Positions 17,334 to 26,435 are shown, counted from the stretch's first letter. The stretch: 64,000 nucleotides of DNA from Halomarina oriensis (GCF_009791395.1 NZ_WSZK01000034.1:103051-167050); one strand, 5' to 3'. Notes: generated by a model from the sequence alone, not told the origin. A program made the numbers and translations.

Positions 17334-18305
17334 GTGTCCACCTCCTGACTCGGGTTGAACGCCACGAAGTACGCGACGGCCCCGACGGCGAGGAAGCAGA
17401 ACATCACGACGGCGATGGCGTTCCCGAGGCCGTAGGCGCTCCCCTCGAACGTCTCGCGGTACGCGAGGATGGGCATCGTCGTCGTCTCGTAGCCCGGTCC
17501 GCCCTGGGTCAACTGCCAGATGATGTCGTACTTGTTGAACATGAACACCGAGCGCAGCAGGACGGCGACGAGAATCGCGCCCTTCAGCCGCGGCAGCGTG
17601 ATGTCACGGAACATCTCCCAGGAGGTCGCGCCACAGATCTTGGCGGCCTCGTAGAACCGGTTGGGGATGGAGCGCAACTGCGCGAGCGCGAAGATGGTGA
17701 TGAACACCGAGAACTTCCACGACCCGATGAGGACGACGGCGGGGAGCGCGAGACTCACCTCGCCGATACCCGGCAGGTTCCACGTCGCCGCACCGAGCAC
17801 GTACCCCTCCCACAGTCCCAGCGACGCGCCGAACTGGTGGAGGACGCCGACGAACGGGTCGAGCATGAACAGCGCGATGAGCGTCACGATGATCGTCGGG
17901 ATGAGATACGAGGTAAACACCAGCGTGCTCAGGAGGCGCTGACCGCGCTCCATCCGGTTGATGACCAGCGCCATCCAGAGACCGACGGCCAGTTGGACCA
18001 GCGTCGACCCGACCATGAACAGCGTCCCGCGCCACATCGACCCCCAGAACCGGTCGAGTTCGAACACCTGCGCGTAGTTCTCCAGACCGACGAACGTCCA
18101 CTGGGGCTGGGTCAGGGGGATACGGTGCAGCGACGCCCAGAGGGCGAACCCGACGGGTAGGATGGCGATGAGCGTGTAGAGGAACAGCACCGGGAGTATC
18201 GTCAAGCCCCCCCCAGAACCCGTCCTCGGAGATGCTGAGTCGCCCGACGGTCACTCCGCCACGGGCCAACCCGCCCTCTTCGCCGACGCGTTCGTCGACG
18301 CCCAT
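17330..18305 (-). CDS. Carbohydrate ABC transporter permease (MalF/UgpA type), frame interrupted in a G8 run
   Basis: As written, the frame opens only at a TTG (18205), giving 291 residues starting TILPVLFLYTLIAILPVGF, already inside the first helix. In the next frame an ATG at 18305 encodes MGVDERVGEEGG...LSISEDGFWGG and ends at an 8-G run (18207-18214, coding strand). Removing one G joins both into one 324-residue protein (SEDGFWGG|LTILPVLFL) of the normal family length. The rest shows six helices and the EAA loop YEAAKICGATSWEMFRDITLP. The extra base is either a homopolymer sequencing error or a real inactivating or phase-variable mutation. The 4-bp overlap with the next permease argues that the intact form is the functional one. 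Confidence 0.88.
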
Positions 18306-18416
18306 CTACACCCCCCACCGCCCGCGTCCCGCGTGAACGTTTATCATTGTAAGCGGTATCGCCGGTTTCGACTGACAGCTATTAACTCTTGGCCGCGAAT
18401 CGCTACCGTCGGTACG

Positions 18417-18423
18417 CTTATAC
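18417..18423 (+). promoter_or_regulatory. TATA box of acyl-CoA dehydrogenase gene
   Basis: CTTATAC lies about 29-35 nt before the ATG at 18452, the position of a haloarchaeal TATA element for a transcript with a leader of a few nucleotides. The 146-bp spacer is shared with the divergent permease gene. Confidence 0.45.
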
Positions 18424-18451
18424 GAACTCCTGTCAGGTGGTAGTACACGAC

Positions 18452-19660
18452 ATGGACTTCAGCGAACCGGAAGAGGCCGTCCAGATCACGAAGGCGCTGG
18501 ACGACTTCATCGAACAGGAGGTCACGCCACTGGAGAACGAACACCCCGAGTTCCTCGGTGAGGACTACGAACGGCACATCGTCGACGAGGACCACTACCA
18601 GGTCCCGGAGTACCGCGAGATTCGAGAGACCATCCGGAAGCGGTCCGTCGAGGCCGGGTTCTACGGGATGGGGATGCCCGAGGAGGTGGGCGGCGGTGGC
18701 GTCGACGTCCTCACACGGGGTATCGTCACCGAACACCTCGCCAACCGACCGCCGGGCTTCCACAGCGCCATCATGGGCGGTGCGGGCGGGCCGACGCCCG
18801 TCCTGCTCGCCGCCGACGAGGACCAGCGCGAGGAGTACCTCGCCCCGCTGATGGCCGGGGAGATAACGACCTGCTTCGCGCTGACCGAACCCGCACACGG
18901 CAGCGACCCCCACTACATGGACGCCCGTGCCGAGCGGGTCGGCGGACCCGCGGGCGACGAGTGGGTCATCGACGCCAACAAGTACTGGATCACCAACGGC
19001 CCGTACGCCGACTTCGCCATGGTGTTCGCCCGGACGAGCGGCGAGGCCGGCGACTACGGCGGCATCACCTGCTTCCTCGTCGACGCCGACGCGGAGGGGT
19101 ACAGCGTCGAGAAGGTCCACCGGACGATGGGCCTGACGCCCGGCGGCCAGTGTGAACTTCGGTTCGACGGCGTCCGCGTCGGTGAGGACGCCGTGCTCGG
19201 CGAGGTCGACCAGGGGTTCCAGACGGCGATGAACTGGATCGGCGGCGGGCGCATCGCCATCGCGGCGAACGCCGTCGGCAGTTCGCAGTACCTCCTCGAC
19301 CTCGCGGTCGACTACGCCCGCGACCGGGAGACGTTCGGGAAGCCCATCGGCCACCGACAGGGCATCTCGTTCCAGCTGGCCGAACTCGCCACCGACATCG
19401 AGCAGACCCGACAGCTCTACCGCTACGCCGCCTGGAAGCTCGACAACGACGAGCGCGCCCGCAAGGAGGAGTCGATGGCGAAGCTCCGGGGGGCACAGCT
19501 CAACAACCGCGCCGCGGACGTGGCGATGCAGGTCCACGGCGGGTCGGGGTTCATGAAGGACCTCCCCATCGAACGCCAGTACCGGAGCGCACGCGTCCTG
19601 CGAATCTTCGAGGGGACCGACGAGATTCAGAAACGGACCATCGCCCGCGAACTCGTCTGA
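18452..19660 (+). CDS. Acyl-CoA dehydrogenase
   Basis: 402 residues from ATG 18452. The three-domain ACAD layout is clear: helical N-terminus, middle beta domain with CFALTEPAHGSDPHYMDARA and KYWITNGPYADFAMVFART (FAD and substrate loops), and helical C-terminus with IAIAANAVGSSQYLLDLAVDYARDRETFGKPIG and RIFEGTDEIQKRTIARELV, whose Glu in FEGTDE is the likely catalytic base. The DRETFGKPI...QVHGGSGFMKDLPIERQYR signature is diagnostic. It should oxidise an acyl-CoA to the 2-enoyl-CoA with electrons passed to an ETF. The length specificity cannot be predicted. Confidence 0.94.
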   Translation: MDFSEPEEAVQITKALDDFIEQEVTPLENEHPEFLGEDYERHIVDEDHYQVPEYREIRETIRKRSVEAGFYGMGMPEEVGGGGVDVLTRGIVTEHLANRPPGFHSAIMGGAGGPTPVLLAADEDQREEYLAPLMAGEITTCFALTEPAHGSDPHYMDARAERVGGPAGDEWVIDANKYWITNGPYADFAMVFARTSGEAGDYGGITCFLVDADAEGYSVEKVHRTMGLTPGGQCELRFDGVRVGEDAVLGEVDQGFQTAMNWIGGGRIAIAANAVGSSQYLLDLAVDYARDRETFGKPIGHRQGISFQLAELATDIEQTRQLYRYAAWKLDNDERARKEESMAKLRGAQLNNRAADVAMQVHGGSGFMKDLPIERQYRSARVLRIFEGTDEIQKRTIARELV

Positions 19661-19768
19661 GTCCCGTGCCCCGGCCCCGCGTCGACCCCGTCGACCGACG
19701 CGAGTGCCGCGGTAACACGTCCCGGGTCCCCGTCAGACTCTTCGACTCGGGGCTGGTCCGTGAGACGG

Positions 19769-20545
19769 ATGCCGTTCCCGAACCACCCGGACAAACATCG
19801 TGGCGAGGCCATCGCCACGCCCGAACACGCCAGCGCGGACCGTCAGGAACGATACGACGGCAACCCCGCCGACCTGCCGTCGGCCGTCGTCGTCTGCTAC
19901 AGTCGCAGTCTGATGACGTCGCTGATGGAGCGCCACGCCGGCGAGACGGTCGGTCACTACTACGGCGACCTCTACGCCTTCGACGAGACGGACGGCCGTG
20001 TCGGCGTCCTCGGGAACTTCGGTATCGGTGCCCCGACGACGGCGATGCTGATCGACGAACTCGTCGCCGACGGCGTCGGGACGTTCCTCTCGGTCGGTAT
20101 CGCGGGCGGTCTCGACCACGACGTCGAGATGGCCGAGTTCGTCGTCTGTGACCGGGCCATCCGCGACGAGGGTACCTCCCACCACTACGTCGCGCCCGGC
20201 CGGTGGGCGACGCCCGACGAGACGCTCACGACCCACCTGACCGAGTTCCTCGACGAACGGGACGACCCGTACCACGTCGGCCCCTCGTGGACCACCGACG
20301 CCATCTACCGGGAGACGGTGGCCGAGGTCGAACGCTACGCCGCCGAGGGCGTGCTCACCGTCGAGATGGAGGCGTCGGCCGTCTTCGCCGTCGCCGAGGC
20401 CCGCGGCGTCGACGCCGCCTCGATGTTCGTCGTCAGCGACTACCTCGGCACCGAAGAGTGGGACCGACGATTCCACCTGACCGACGACCACCTGCGTCGA
20501 CTCGGCGACACCGCGAAGGACGTGCTCGCCGCCACGCTCGACTGA
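19769..20545 (+). CDS. Nucleoside phosphorylase family protein
   Basis: 258 residues from ATG 19769 (a GTG 9 bp upstream is possible). The PNP/UDP phosphorylase fold is indicated by GNFGIGAPTTAMLIDELVADGV, LSVGIAGGLDHDVEMAEFVVCDRAIRDEGTSHHY and the nucleoside-binding VEMEASAVFAVAEARGVDAASMFVVSDYL, where the Glu-Met-Glu contacts the ribose. It most resembles uridine phosphorylase or the haloarchaeal nucleoside-salvage enzymes, cleaving a nucleoside with phosphate. The long charged N-terminus (~45 residues) is a little longer than bacterial Udp. Base preference unknown. Confidence 0.88.
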   Translation: MPFPNHPDKHRGEAIATPEHASADRQERYDGNPADLPSAVVVCYSRSLMTSLMERHAGETVGHYYGDLYAFDETDGRVGVLGNFGIGAPTTAMLIDELVADGVGTFLSVGIAGGLDHDVEMAEFVVCDRAIRDEGTSHHYVAPGRWATPDETLTTHLTEFLDERDDPYHVGPSWTTDAIYRETVAEVERYAAEGVLTVEMEASAVFAVAEARGVDAASMFVVSDYLGTEEWDRRFHLTDDHLRRLGDTAKDVLAATLD

Positions 20546-20606
20546 GTCGAGGGACGCGCCCCCACGACGGCGCAACTGACTGGACCCTGCGGCCGGAACT
20601 GACCGC

Positions 20607-21218
20607 ATGGAACGTGTCGCTCTCGACGACGTCGCGCCGGCCACCCCCGCGCCCGGCGTCGTCCGTCGACGGCTGTCGGCCGTGCTCGGCACGGCCGGTG
20701 TCGCACTCGTCCACTACCGCGTCGCTCCCGGCGACGAACTCCCGGCGGGCCTCCACGCGCACGCCGACCAGGAGGAGGTGTTCGTCGTCCTCGACGGGAC
20801 GGCGAGGTTCGAGACGCTCGTGCCGACCGACGACTCGGCCGCTCCGGCGCTGTCACCGGGAGGGGTCACCGTCGAGGCGGGCGAGGCCGTCGGGTTCGCG
20901 TCCGGCGAGTTCCAGTCGGGTCACAACGCCGGCGACACCGACCTCCTCGTCCTGGCGGTCGGTGCGCCGCTCGATAGCGGCGACCTGCGTGTCCCCGTGT
21001 CGTGTCCCGACTGCGACCGCTACGCGATGGGTCTGACGACCGACGGCGGCCCCCGGTTCGCCTGTCCGGACTGCGGGTGTGCTCGCCGCCCGACATCCTG
21101 TCCCGAGTGCGCTGGCGACGACCTGCGGGTCCGCCTCGGCGAGACACGCCCCACCGTCGTCGAGTGCGTCGACTGCGGGGAACGGTACCCGACGCCGCCC
21201 GTCGACGGGGCGTGGTGA
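20607..21218 (+). CDS. Cupin plus zinc-ribbon protein
   Basis: 203 residues. Residues ~25-120 are a cupin: GLHAHADQEEVFVVLDGTARF supplies His50, His52 and Glu56/57, and GHNAGDTDLLVL supplies His106, the four usual metal ligands. The C-terminal ~75 residues hold four CxxC pairs (133/136, 153/156, 165/168, 187/190), i.e. two rubredoxin-like zinc ribbons. Fusions of this kind are common in haloarchaea. The function is unknown; a metal-dependent sugar or polyketide enzyme, or a storage/sensor protein, are possibilities. It sits between the phosphorylase and an MBL hydrolase on the same strand. Confidence 0.8.
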   Translation: MERVALDDVAPATPAPGVVRRRLSAVLGTAGVALVHYRVAPGDELPAGLHAHADQEEVFVVLDGTARFETLVPTDDSAAPALSPGGVTVEAGEAVGFASGEFQSGHNAGDTDLLVLAVGAPLDSGDLRVPVSCPDCDRYAMGLTTDGGPRFACPDCGCARRPTSCPECAGDDLRVRLGETRPTVVECVDCGERYPTPPVDGAW

Positions 21219-21270
21219 CGAGTACCGTGAGTACTGGTAGCGTTAAGTGAGCCGCCCCGTTCGGTGGGGT

Positions 21271-22278
21271 ATGGACCGGTCGTGTGAACACGAAGGGGCG
21301 GACGGACGAGCAGACGGGCGCGGGAGCGTCGCGGTCCACCGCATCGAGTTCAGTATCGAGTGGCCGCCGTGGACCGCCGCGGCGTACCTCGTCGCCGGGG
21401 CGGAACCGACGCTCGTCGACGCGGGCGTCCCCGGCGAGAGCGGTCGGGAGGAACTCGCCGACGGCCTCGCCGCCCACGGCTACGCACTCGGCGACGTCGA
21501 GCACGTCCTGCTCACCCACCCCCACAGCGACCACCTCGGGCAGGTCCCGGCGCTCCGCGACGCGGACGCGACCGTCTACGCCGCCGACCGCACGCTCGAC
21601 CGACTCCGCCGGTCGGAAGCCGACCTCGAAGCCGGCGTCCGCGAGACGGCCCACGCCGTCGGCCTCGACGAGGAGCGGGTCGACAGCGAGGTCGACCGTG
21701 CGCTCGACTCGCTCCGCCGCAACCGACGGCTACTCCCGCCCGAGGAGGTAGACGTGGGGTTCGCCTTCGGCGAGCAGTTCGCGGCGGGTGGCCGCTCGGT
21801 CACGCCGCTCCACACGCCGGGTCACCAGGCCGACCACGCGGCGTTCGCACTCGACCTGGGCGACGACCGCGTGCTGTTCTCCGGGGACGTGCTGGTCGAA
21901 CCGTTCCGCGCCGCCGCCCTCAACGTCGGCCTCGACCGAGGGGCCGAGGACGCGGTCGACGACTTCTACCGAGCGTACGACCGCCTCGCCGACCACGCGT
22001 TCGACCGCGTCCACCCCGGCCACGGACCGGTGTTCGAGACCTACGACGCCGTCCTCGCCGCCTCCCTGGAGCGCCTCGGCGAGATGGTCGACGACGTGTT
22101 CGACGCCGTCCCGACCGACGATGCCGCCTCGCCAGTCGCCGTGACCGAAGCCCGCGGCAAGCGACTCGACCCGCCGGCGGCGATGCTCGACACCGTCGGC
22201 GCGCTGGGGTCTCTGGACGGGCAGGGTCGAATCACCCGCGAGACGGTGGACGGACTTCGCCGCTATCGGCGTGACTGA
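21271..22278 (+). CDS. MBL-fold metallo-hydrolase
   Basis: 335 residues from ATG 21271 (GTG 21247 would add 8 residues). The metallo-beta-lactamase signature HPHSDHLG (HxHxDH) sits near residue 85, preceded by the beta-strand AAAYLVAGAEPTLVDAGVPG, and followed by HTPGHQADHAAFALDLGDDRVLFSGDVLVEPF, which carries the third His and the bridging Asp, and VHPGHGP for the last His. The C-terminal ~90 residues are helical (EMVDDVFDAVPTDDAAS) as in the long-MBL hydrolases with an extra C-terminal domain. Substrate unknown; thioesterase or glyoxalase-II-like chemistry is typical. Stop abuts the acyl-CoA ligase gene on the opposite strand. Confidence 0.85.
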   Translation: MDRSCEHEGADGRADGRGSVAVHRIEFSIEWPPWTAAAYLVAGAEPTLVDAGVPGESGREELADGLAAHGYALGDVEHVLLTHPHSDHLGQVPALRDADATVYAADRTLDRLRRSEADLEAGVRETAHAVGLDEERVDSEVDRALDSLRRNRRLLPPEEVDVGFAFGEQFAAGGRSVTPLHTPGHQADHAAFALDLGDDRVLFSGDVLVEPFRAAALNVGLDRGAEDAVDDFYRAYDRLADHAFDRVHPGHGPVFETYDAVLAASLERLGEMVDDVFDAVPTDDAASPVAVTEARGKRLDPPAAMLDTVGALGSLDGQGRITRETVDGLRRYRRD

Positions 22279-22305
22279 GTCGCGTGTCCCGAGGTGGCCC
22301 CGTAC

Positions 22306-23934
22306 TCAGTCCTCGGCGTACTCACCGTCGGCGAGTCTGAACTTCTGTATCTTCCCGCTGGCCGTCCGCGGGAGGTCGTCGATGAACTCGACCGCCCGGG
22401 GGTGTTTGTACTCCGCGACGCGCTCCAGACAGTACCGCGTCAGTTCCTCGCTCGTCACGTCGACACCCGCCTCGACGCCCGACTTGACGACGACGAACGC
22501 CTTCGGCACCTCGTTGCGTCGCTCGTCGGGGACGCCGACGACGGCCGCCTCCGCGACGGCGTCGTGTTCGTGGAGCAGTTCCTCGACCTCGCTCGGGTAG
22601 ACGTTGTAGCCCGCCGTGACGATCACGTGCTTCTTCCGGTCGACGATCTCGAAGTAGTTGTCCGGGTCACGACGGGCGACGTCGCCGGTCCGGAAGAACC
22701 CCGCCTCGGTGAACGCCGCGTCGGTCGCCTCGGGCATCCCGTGGTAGCCCGCCATCACCTGCGGGCCCCGGACCAGCAGTTCGCCGGACTCGCCGATGGA
22801 CACCTCCTCGCCGCCCTCGTCGACGATGCGACAGTCGACCATTCGGAGTGGCTGACCGATGGTGCCGTGACGAGGGCCGAACGTCGAACGCTGCTGGGAG
22901 TGGGTCGCGCCGTTCGTCTCGGTCAGTCCGTAGCCCTCGGTCATCTCGATGCCGGCGGTCGCCTCGAACTCGCGCTGGACGGCGACCGACATCTTCGCGC
23001 CGCCCTCGGCGGCCTGGACGAGCGAGGAGAGGTCGTGGTCGCCGAACGACTCGGCGTCGACCATGTCGACGTACATCGCGGTCACGCCGACGAAGTGGGT
23101 GATACCCGCCTCCTCGACGGTCGCCATCGCCTCGTCGGCGTCCCAGTCGGTCGGGTTCCGGAGGTAGAGTGCGCCGCCGCCGACGAGCGGCTGCATCGCG
23201 GTGTGGGTGAACCCGGTGATGTGGTACAGCGGGAGGTAGAGCAGGCTCCTGACCTCCTCACCGGGTATCTCGCCGTGGTTGGCGAGCGTCGTGAGCAGTT
23301 GAGCGCGGAAGTTCCGGTGGGTCAGTCGGACGCCCTTCGGCTTCCCCGTCGTCCCCGAAGTGTAGGGCAACAGCGCCACGTCGTCGTCCTCGCGGTCGAC
23401 GGTCACCGGGTCGCCCCGGACCGCCTCGAACGCCACCTCGTCGCTCGGTAGCGCGTTCGCTCCGTCCGTCTCGGTCGCCTCCTCGTCGCCGCTCCGGTCG
23501 CCGTCGCCTGCTCCGACCGTGATGACCACCGGGTCCGCGTCCGCCTGCTCGATACCGCCGACGAGGTGTTCGCGGAGGGCCGCGTGGGTGACGACGGCGT
23601 CGACGTTCGCGTCGTCCAACTGGTAGGAGAGTTCCCGCGCCTTGTACTGCGGGTTGGCCGGCGAGACGACGACGCCCGCACGGAACGCGCCGAGCGCCGC
23701 GACGAGGTACTGCGGGCAGTTCGGGAGGTACAGCAGCAGCGTGTCGTCGGGTGCCAGCCCCAGGTCGTGGAGGCCCCCCGCGAACGCCCCCGTCGCGCCC
23801 CGCAACTCCGCGTGGCTCGTCCGGTCGCCGCCGGCTTCGATGGCGAGGGACTCGCCGTGACAGCGTGCCGTCTCGTCGAACAGGTTCGCGGCGTTGCCCG
23901 ACCGCCCCGCCTCGGTCGTGTCAGCGATATGCAT
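22306..23934 (-). CDS. Long-chain acyl-CoA synthetase-like AMP-binding protein
   Basis: 542 residues from ATG 23934; a longer frame upstream is a shadow of the MaoC gene. ANL-superfamily motifs: P-loop LPYTSGTTGKPKGVRLTH, LYLPLYHITGF, GGAKMSVAVQREFEATAG, EGYGLTETNG, FRTGDVARRDPDNYFEIVDRKKHVI (with the Asp hinge) and the C-terminal catalytic lysine in DDLPRTASGKIQKF. It should adenylate a carboxylic acid and transfer it to CoA. The neighbours (MaoC double-hotdog protein, acyl-CoA dehydrogenase nearby) suggest fatty acid activation for beta-oxidation or lipid modification. An acidic low-complexity insert (EEATETDGANALPSDE) precedes the P-loop. Confidence 0.92.
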   Translation of the reverse strand: MHIADTTEAGRSGNAANLFDETARCHGESLAIEAGGDRTSHAELRGATGAFAGGLHDLGLAPDDTLLLYLPNCPQYLVAALGAFRAGVVVSPANPQYKARELSYQLDDANVDAVVTHAALREHLVGGIEQADADPVVITVGAGDGDRSGDEEATETDGANALPSDEVAFEAVRGDPVTVDREDDDVALLPYTSGTTGKPKGVRLTHRNFRAQLLTTLANHGEIPGEEVRSLLYLPLYHITGFTHTAMQPLVGGGALYLRNPTDWDADEAMATVEEAGITHFVGVTAMYVDMVDAESFGDHDLSSLVQAAEGGAKMSVAVQREFEATAGIEMTEGYGLTETNGATHSQQRSTFGPRHGTIGQPLRMVDCRIVDEGGEEVSIGESGELLVRGPQVMAGYHGMPEATDAAFTEAGFFRTGDVARRDPDNYFEIVDRKKHVIVTAGYNVYPSEVEELLHEHDAVAEAAVVGVPDERRNEVPKAFVVVKSGVEAGVDVTSEELTRYCLERVAEYKHPRAVEFIDDLPRTASGKIQKFRLADGEYAED

Positions 23935-24042
23935 GACAATCGTTACCCGCAACCGGTAATTAATCTGTTTCCCGACTCGTCGTTCGGCTACTGTGCTGTC
24001 ACACTTACCACTGGAAACGAGACGCTCGATGACGGGGTCGTC

Positions 24043-25128
24043 GTGACCGACCGGTCCGTCACCGACCTCGACGCCCTCGTCGGCACGACGAAGCGGACCG
24101 TCGAGGGGTTCCGCGTCGAGGCGGGGAAGGTCGACGAGTTCGCCCGTGCGGTCGGCGACGACGACCCCGCCCACCGGTCGGCCGCGGCCGCCGAACGGCG
24201 TGGGTTCCCGGCGGTTCCCGCCCCGCTCACGTTCCCGCGAGTGAGTTCGTTCGCCCGTTATCGGGTCGACGCGTTCGACCTCGGCTTCGACCCGCAGTTC
24301 GTCCTCCACGGCGAGCACCGCTACGCGTACGACCGCCCCCTGTACGCCGGCGACGACCTCCACGGCGACACGACGCTCACCGACGGCTACCGCCGCGAGG
24401 GCCGCCGCGGCGGGACGATGACGTTCGCCGAGTTCACCACCGAGTACCGGACGGCCGACGGCGAACGTGTCCTGACGGAGGCCGCGACGACCATCGAGAC
24501 GGAGGGTGCGGCGGCCGACGACGAGTCGGACGACGACCGGACAGAACACACCGACGCGACGGCGGCCGACGAACCGTCCGGGGCGGAGTCGGCCACTCGG
24601 CCCGGTTCGGGGGCCCCGCCGACCGACGAGACGGCCGCCGACCTGGTGGGACTGCCGGTCCGGTCGGGTGTCGACGACGGAACGACCGCTCCGGCACCGA
24701 CTCCCCCCGGCACGCTCGCCGTCGGTGACGAGGGTCCCGCGGTGTCGGTCGGTCCGCTCGCACGACAGGACTTCGTCCGGTACGCCGGCGCGAGCGGCGA
24801 CTTCAACCCGATACACTACGACGAACCGTACGCGACAAACGCCGGTCACCCGAGCGTGTTCGGACAGGGGATGCTCACGGCGGGCGTGGCGGCCCACGCG
24901 GTCACCGAGTTCGTCGGCCTCCGAGCGGTGCGGTCGTTCGGCGTCCGGTTCCGGTCGCGGGTCTGGCCCGGCGACGTGCTCACCGCCACCACCCGCGTCG
25001 TGGCTCCCGACGACCACGACGGGCCGGTTCCGACCGACGGCGTCGGCCTCGCCGTCACCGTCGACCGCGAGACCGGCGGGACCGTCCTGACCGGGACGGC
25101 GACCGCAGGTCCCCCGGACACTCGCTGA
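24043..25128 (+). CDS. Fused double-hotdog MaoC-like dehydratase
   Basis: 361 residues from GTG 24043, which gives the sensible N-terminus TDRSVTDLDALVGTTKRTV. The first half is an N-terminal MaoC (FAS1-like) domain (VEAGKVDEFARAVGDDDPAH, PAPLTFPRVSSFARYRVDAF, LHGEHRYAYDRPLYAGDDLH). An acidic/Pro-rich linker of about 90 residues follows, then a complete catalytic hotdog domain: RQDFVRYAGASGDFNPIHYDEPYA with the Asp/His pair, GHPSVFGQGMLTAGVAAHAV. It probably hydrates 2-enoyl-CoA (or dehydrates 3-hydroxyacyl-CoA). It is divergent from the acyl-CoA ligase over 108 bp, which suggests shared regulation. The start is inferred. Confidence 0.82.
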   Translation: MTDRSVTDLDALVGTTKRTVEGFRVEAGKVDEFARAVGDDDPAHRSAAAAERRGFPAVPAPLTFPRVSSFARYRVDAFDLGFDPQFVLHGEHRYAYDRPLYAGDDLHGDTTLTDGYRREGRRGGTMTFAEFTTEYRTADGERVLTEAATTIETEGAAADDESDDDRTEHTDATAADEPSGAESATRPGSGAPPTDETAADLVGLPVRSGVDDGTTAPAPTPPGTLAVGDEGPAVSVGPLARQDFVRYAGASGDFNPIHYDEPYATNAGHPSVFGQGMLTAGVAAHAVTEFVGLRAVRSFGVRFRSRVWPGDVLTATTRVVAPDDHDGPVPTDGVGLAVTVDRETGGTVLTGTATAGPPDTR

Positions 25129-25203
25129 ACACCGCGTCGTGGCGGCACACCGGTGCCACCCCCCGACGACAGACCTATGTGTCGATATTCCTCACGAACG
25201 AAC

Positions 25204-26151
25204 GTGACCCGCTACACCGACGCGACCCGGACCCACCGACTCGACCCCGACTCCTTCGCCGGTGGCTACTTCCGGAACGCCGTCTACCGTCACTGGGACC
25301 CCTACGAGGACATCTCGCAGTCGTTGCTGGAGCAAGACCGGGAGCGACTGATCGCCCGTGACCAGACCGAAGCGGAGTTCGACGGCCTTCGCCGGACACT
25401 CGCGCTGTTCGGAGCGGGCGAGGAGGCGGTGACACAGGACCTCGCCCCGATGGCGTACGTCCTCGACGACGTCGACGAGCAGATGTTCCTCACGACACAG
25501 CTCTACGAGGAGGCCAAACACACCGCCTTCTTCGACCGGTACTGGCGCGAGGTGGTCGACCCCGTCGCCGAGGCCTGCGGCTTCGAGGTGACCGCACCGA
25601 CCGACGAGCGCTACTTCGACGAGGAGTACGTCGAACTGTTCGACCGGACGGAGGCGGCGATGGAACGACTCCTCACCGACGAGCGCCCCGAAGCGCTCGC
25701 GCGGGCGTTCTGTCACTACCACCTCGTCGTCGAGAGCGTGCTCGCACAGACCGGTTACTACGGCATCCAGTCGGCGTGGAGTCCGAGCGGTCCGGACGTC
25801 GCAGTCGAGGGCGAACCGGTCCACCTCGAAGGCCTCATCGAGGGTATCACGCGCGTTCGCTCGGACGAGGGACGGCACGTCGGCTTCGGGATGCGAGCGG
25901 TCCAGCGACTCATCGCCGAGGAGGGCGTCGACCCCGACGTCGTCCAGGAGACGCTTCAGGACCTGCTCCCGCTGGTGACCGGGACGGTCCAGAACCCGGA
26001 CTCCGACGTCGACTCGGCGGACCTCGTGGCCTACGCGAGCGAGAAACTGGCGAGGCGCGTCGAGATAATCACCGACAGCGAGGCCGAACTCCCGCCGGTC
26101 GAGGAACTGGTCCACGTCGAGGGGGGCCGGGACGTCTCCGCCGACGACTGA
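25204..26151 (+). CDS. R2lox-like ligand-binding oxidase (ribonucleotide-reductase R2 fold)
   Basis: 315 residues from GTG 25204 (ATG 25177 would add nine residues). The R2-like four-helix bundle keeps the six metal ligands in order: Glu in GAGEEAVTQDLAP, Glu and His in YEEAKHTAFFDRYW, Glu in FCHYHLVVESVLAQTGYYG, and Glu/His in VRSDEGRHVGFGMRAV. The Mn/Fe R2-like ligand-binding oxidases of Actinobacteria and archaea have this arrangement, bind a long-chain fatty acid in a pocket and lack the radical tyrosine's RNR partners; no RNR large subunit is seen near here. Acyl-CoA genes on the same stretch fit a fatty-acid ligand. The RNR small-subunit label is the common but less likely alternative. 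Confidence 0.82.
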   Translation: MTRYTDATRTHRLDPDSFAGGYFRNAVYRHWDPYEDISQSLLEQDRERLIARDQTEAEFDGLRRTLALFGAGEEAVTQDLAPMAYVLDDVDEQMFLTTQLYEEAKHTAFFDRYWREVVDPVAEACGFEVTAPTDERYFDEEYVELFDRTEAAMERLLTDERPEALARAFCHYHLVVESVLAQTGYYGIQSAWSPSGPDVAVEGEPVHLEGLIEGITRVRSDEGRHVGFGMRAVQRLIAEEGVDPDVVQETLQDLLPLVTGTVQNPDSDVDSADLVAYASEKLARRVEIITDSEAELPPVEELVHVEGGRDVSADD

Positions 26152-26435
26152 GCGCCACTCTCGGCGGTGTCGTCGGTGGCCTCGTCGGTTTCGTCGCCGT
26201 CGAGTGGTTCGTTCCGGACGTCGCGTACCACCTCCTGCCGCTCGCTGCGGGTCTCCTCGTCGGTGCCGTGTTAGCCTGGCGCGACTGGACGCGGTCGAGA
26301 GAAGAGCGTGTGAATCCCCGGACGGTGTCTCCGTCTCAGCCGGACGCGACCAGGGGTTCGTACCACTCGCGGTTCCGCCTGTACCACTCGATGAACCGTT
26401 CGACGCCGTCCTCGATGGTCGTCGACGGTTCGTAG
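26151..26435 (+). pseudogene. Start-less frame resembling a two-helix membrane protein
   Basis: Directly after the R2lox stop, the frame reads ATLGGVVGGLVGFVAVEWFV, PDVAYHLLPLAAGLLVGAVL, AWRDWTRSREERV, i.e. two hydrophobic helices and a basic end. No ATG, GTG or TTG precedes it in frame after the R2lox stop, and its tail runs into the convergent epimerase gene. It may be a remnant or a gene with an unusual start. Only the first ~60 codons look protein-like. Confidence 0.25.

Noticed and set aside
24008..24018. CCACTGGAAAC resembling part of an archaeal origin recognition box
   Set aside because: Only one copy was noticed, it is near the start of a coding gene, and there is no initiator gene or AT-rich duplex-unwinding region nearby.
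23935..25017. 903-residue minus-strand extension of the acyl-CoA ligase
   Set aside because: The additional part runs antisense to the MaoC gene, is Arg/Gly-rich low complexity and has no family signature. The ATG at 23934 gives the normal ligase length.
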